From the NCBI GenBank assembly GCA_018402565.1, contig JAGYIQ010000003.1, forward strand, positions 633,746 through 697,745: a stretch of 64,000 nt of DNA, read 5' to 3'. The translations under genes were made by a program, and so were the position numbers. Below the pieces are notes generated by a model. That model was not told the origin of the DNA, did not search any database, and worked only from the letters and a program-made list of their open reading frames with translations. Shown piece by piece: positions 63,418 through 64,000 of the stretch. This stretch comes from Pirellulaceae bacterium (lineage in GTDB: Bacteria; Planctomycetota; Planctomycetia; Pirellulales; Pirellulaceae). The stretch's first letter is position 1. Each line of letters begins with the position of its first letter.

Positions 63418-64000
63418 ATGCGTCGTACTCACGTTTGCCTGTCTGGTGGTTGGCTCTCAACCGCCCTGCTCTGCCTGCCAGTGGTCTGCCTGCCAGTGGG
63501 CGTGCTGTCCCTCGTGTCGGTTGGTCAGCTCGCGGCCAGTCCTATGGCTCAAGACGCCGCAGCAGCCCAAGAGAAGACACAGGACGAGGCCGCAGCGGTC
63601 AAGGAAGAGACCATTGAGGTCGTCTTGGCGGAAGGGCGACTGGATTTCCAAGCCCCGAAGGTCTGGGAACAGAAGAAACCTCGCTTCAACATCGTCGAGG
63701 CCGAATTCGGAGCCAACTGCAGCAAGCCCGACGTGGACCCAGCTCGCTTGACGATCATGGCTTCCGGCGGATCCGTCGATGCGAACCTGGAACGTTGGAT
63801 CGGCCAGTTCTCTCAGGAGGACGGATCGGACACAGAAGACAAAACCAAACAAAAGCAGGAAAAGGTCAACGGCATGACCGTGCACTGGGTCGACATCACT
63901 GGCACCTACGCCGATTCCGCTGGACCGTTTGCGGGCAATGCCACGCAACGCAAAGGCTACCGCATGTTGGGCGCTATCGTCGAAACCAAGGTCGTAGGCA
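63418..64000 (+). CDS. Exported hypothetical protein, 3' end beyond window
   Basis: It starts MRRTHVCLSGGWLSTALLCL and continues with a Val/Leu-rich signal (the LPVVCLPVGVLSL part contains a short duplication). An AAAQEKTQDEAAAVKEE linker follows. A soluble domain then begins (PRFNIVEAEFGANCSKPDVD, LTIMASGGSVDANLERWIGQ, ending GYRMLGAIVETKVVG at the edge). It resembles short planctomycete exported proteins of unknown function. At least 194 codons are visible without a stop. Confidence 0.85.
   Translation, partial: MRRTHVCLSGGWLSTALLCLPVVCLPVGVLSLVSVGQLAASPMAQDAAAAQEKTQDEAAAVKEETIEVVLAEGRLDFQAPKVWEQKKPRFNIVEAEFGANCSKPDVDPARLTIMASGGSVDANLERWIGQFSQEDGSDTEDKTKQKQEKVNGMTVHWVDITGTYADSAGPFAGNATQRKGYRMLGAIVETKVVG

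Overview
The window looks like a chromosomal segment of a planctomycete, most likely of the Pirellulaceae group. This is inferred from gene style (SHD1-like plus PQQ-type propeller protein, YhaO/YhaN pair, very long signal-bearing proteins, palindromic intergenic repeats). No rRNA or other taxonomic marker is present to prove it.

Bases 1 to 28488 are a large integron in the standard divergent layout. An integron integrase gene (intI) reads rightwards at 27124-28488. To its left lie an attI-like junction (about 26649-26690) and a leftward promoter candidate (Pc, 26716-26744). Then comes a cassette array of at least 26.6 kb, whose left end lies outside the window. I count 56 attC-like sites of about 90 bp. 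Almost every cassette gene is on the minus strand, with its attC at its 3' end. Thirty-five cassettes have individual attC sites. They carry small, mostly unknown genes: two SMI1/KNR4-like proteins, LRR and ankyrin proteins, a nitrilase-family amidohydrolase, an alpha/beta hydrolase, a toxin-antitoxin pair, lipoproteins and membrane proteins. Four of these cassettes have no convincing gene. The other 21 cassettes are copies of one gene-poor unit of about 246 bp (R1-R21), each with the same attC type. They divide the array into blocks of 1-6 gene cassettes. Each R unit except R21 holds a TTGAC-type -35 and a CAaAAT/CAgAAT -10 pointing at the cassettes downstream. My leading hypothesis is that R is a mobile promoter cassette. 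Two-cassette blocks and single cassettes have been copied within the array, and the genes next to intI (23.3-26.2 kb) are riddled with frameshifts.

Right of the integron is GC-rich core chromosome. It holds kynU with a DUF202 membrane gene, and a 23-copy 106-bp tandem array (30.5-33.0 kb) bracketed by a 40-bp direct repeat. A minus-strand cluster follows: lipoprotein, TPR protein, 1406-aa YCF48/CBM9-like protein and SGNH hydrolase. Next are a receiver-domain protein, thiL, an M28 peptidase and bioB-bioF; the stretch from the peptidase through bioF is flanked by related repeat blocks. Then come two divergent carbohydrate-active enzymes, yhaO-yhaN, a PQQ-propeller protein and ligA. A second long array of palindrome-bearing repeats (61.5-62.9 kb) precedes a small membrane protein and an exported protein cut by the window end.

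Apart from the integron, the most unusual item is a MITE-like palindromic element. One copy lies between genes (40893-41114). Another sits in frame inside a glycosidase gene (50340-50474), where it encodes about 45 residues.
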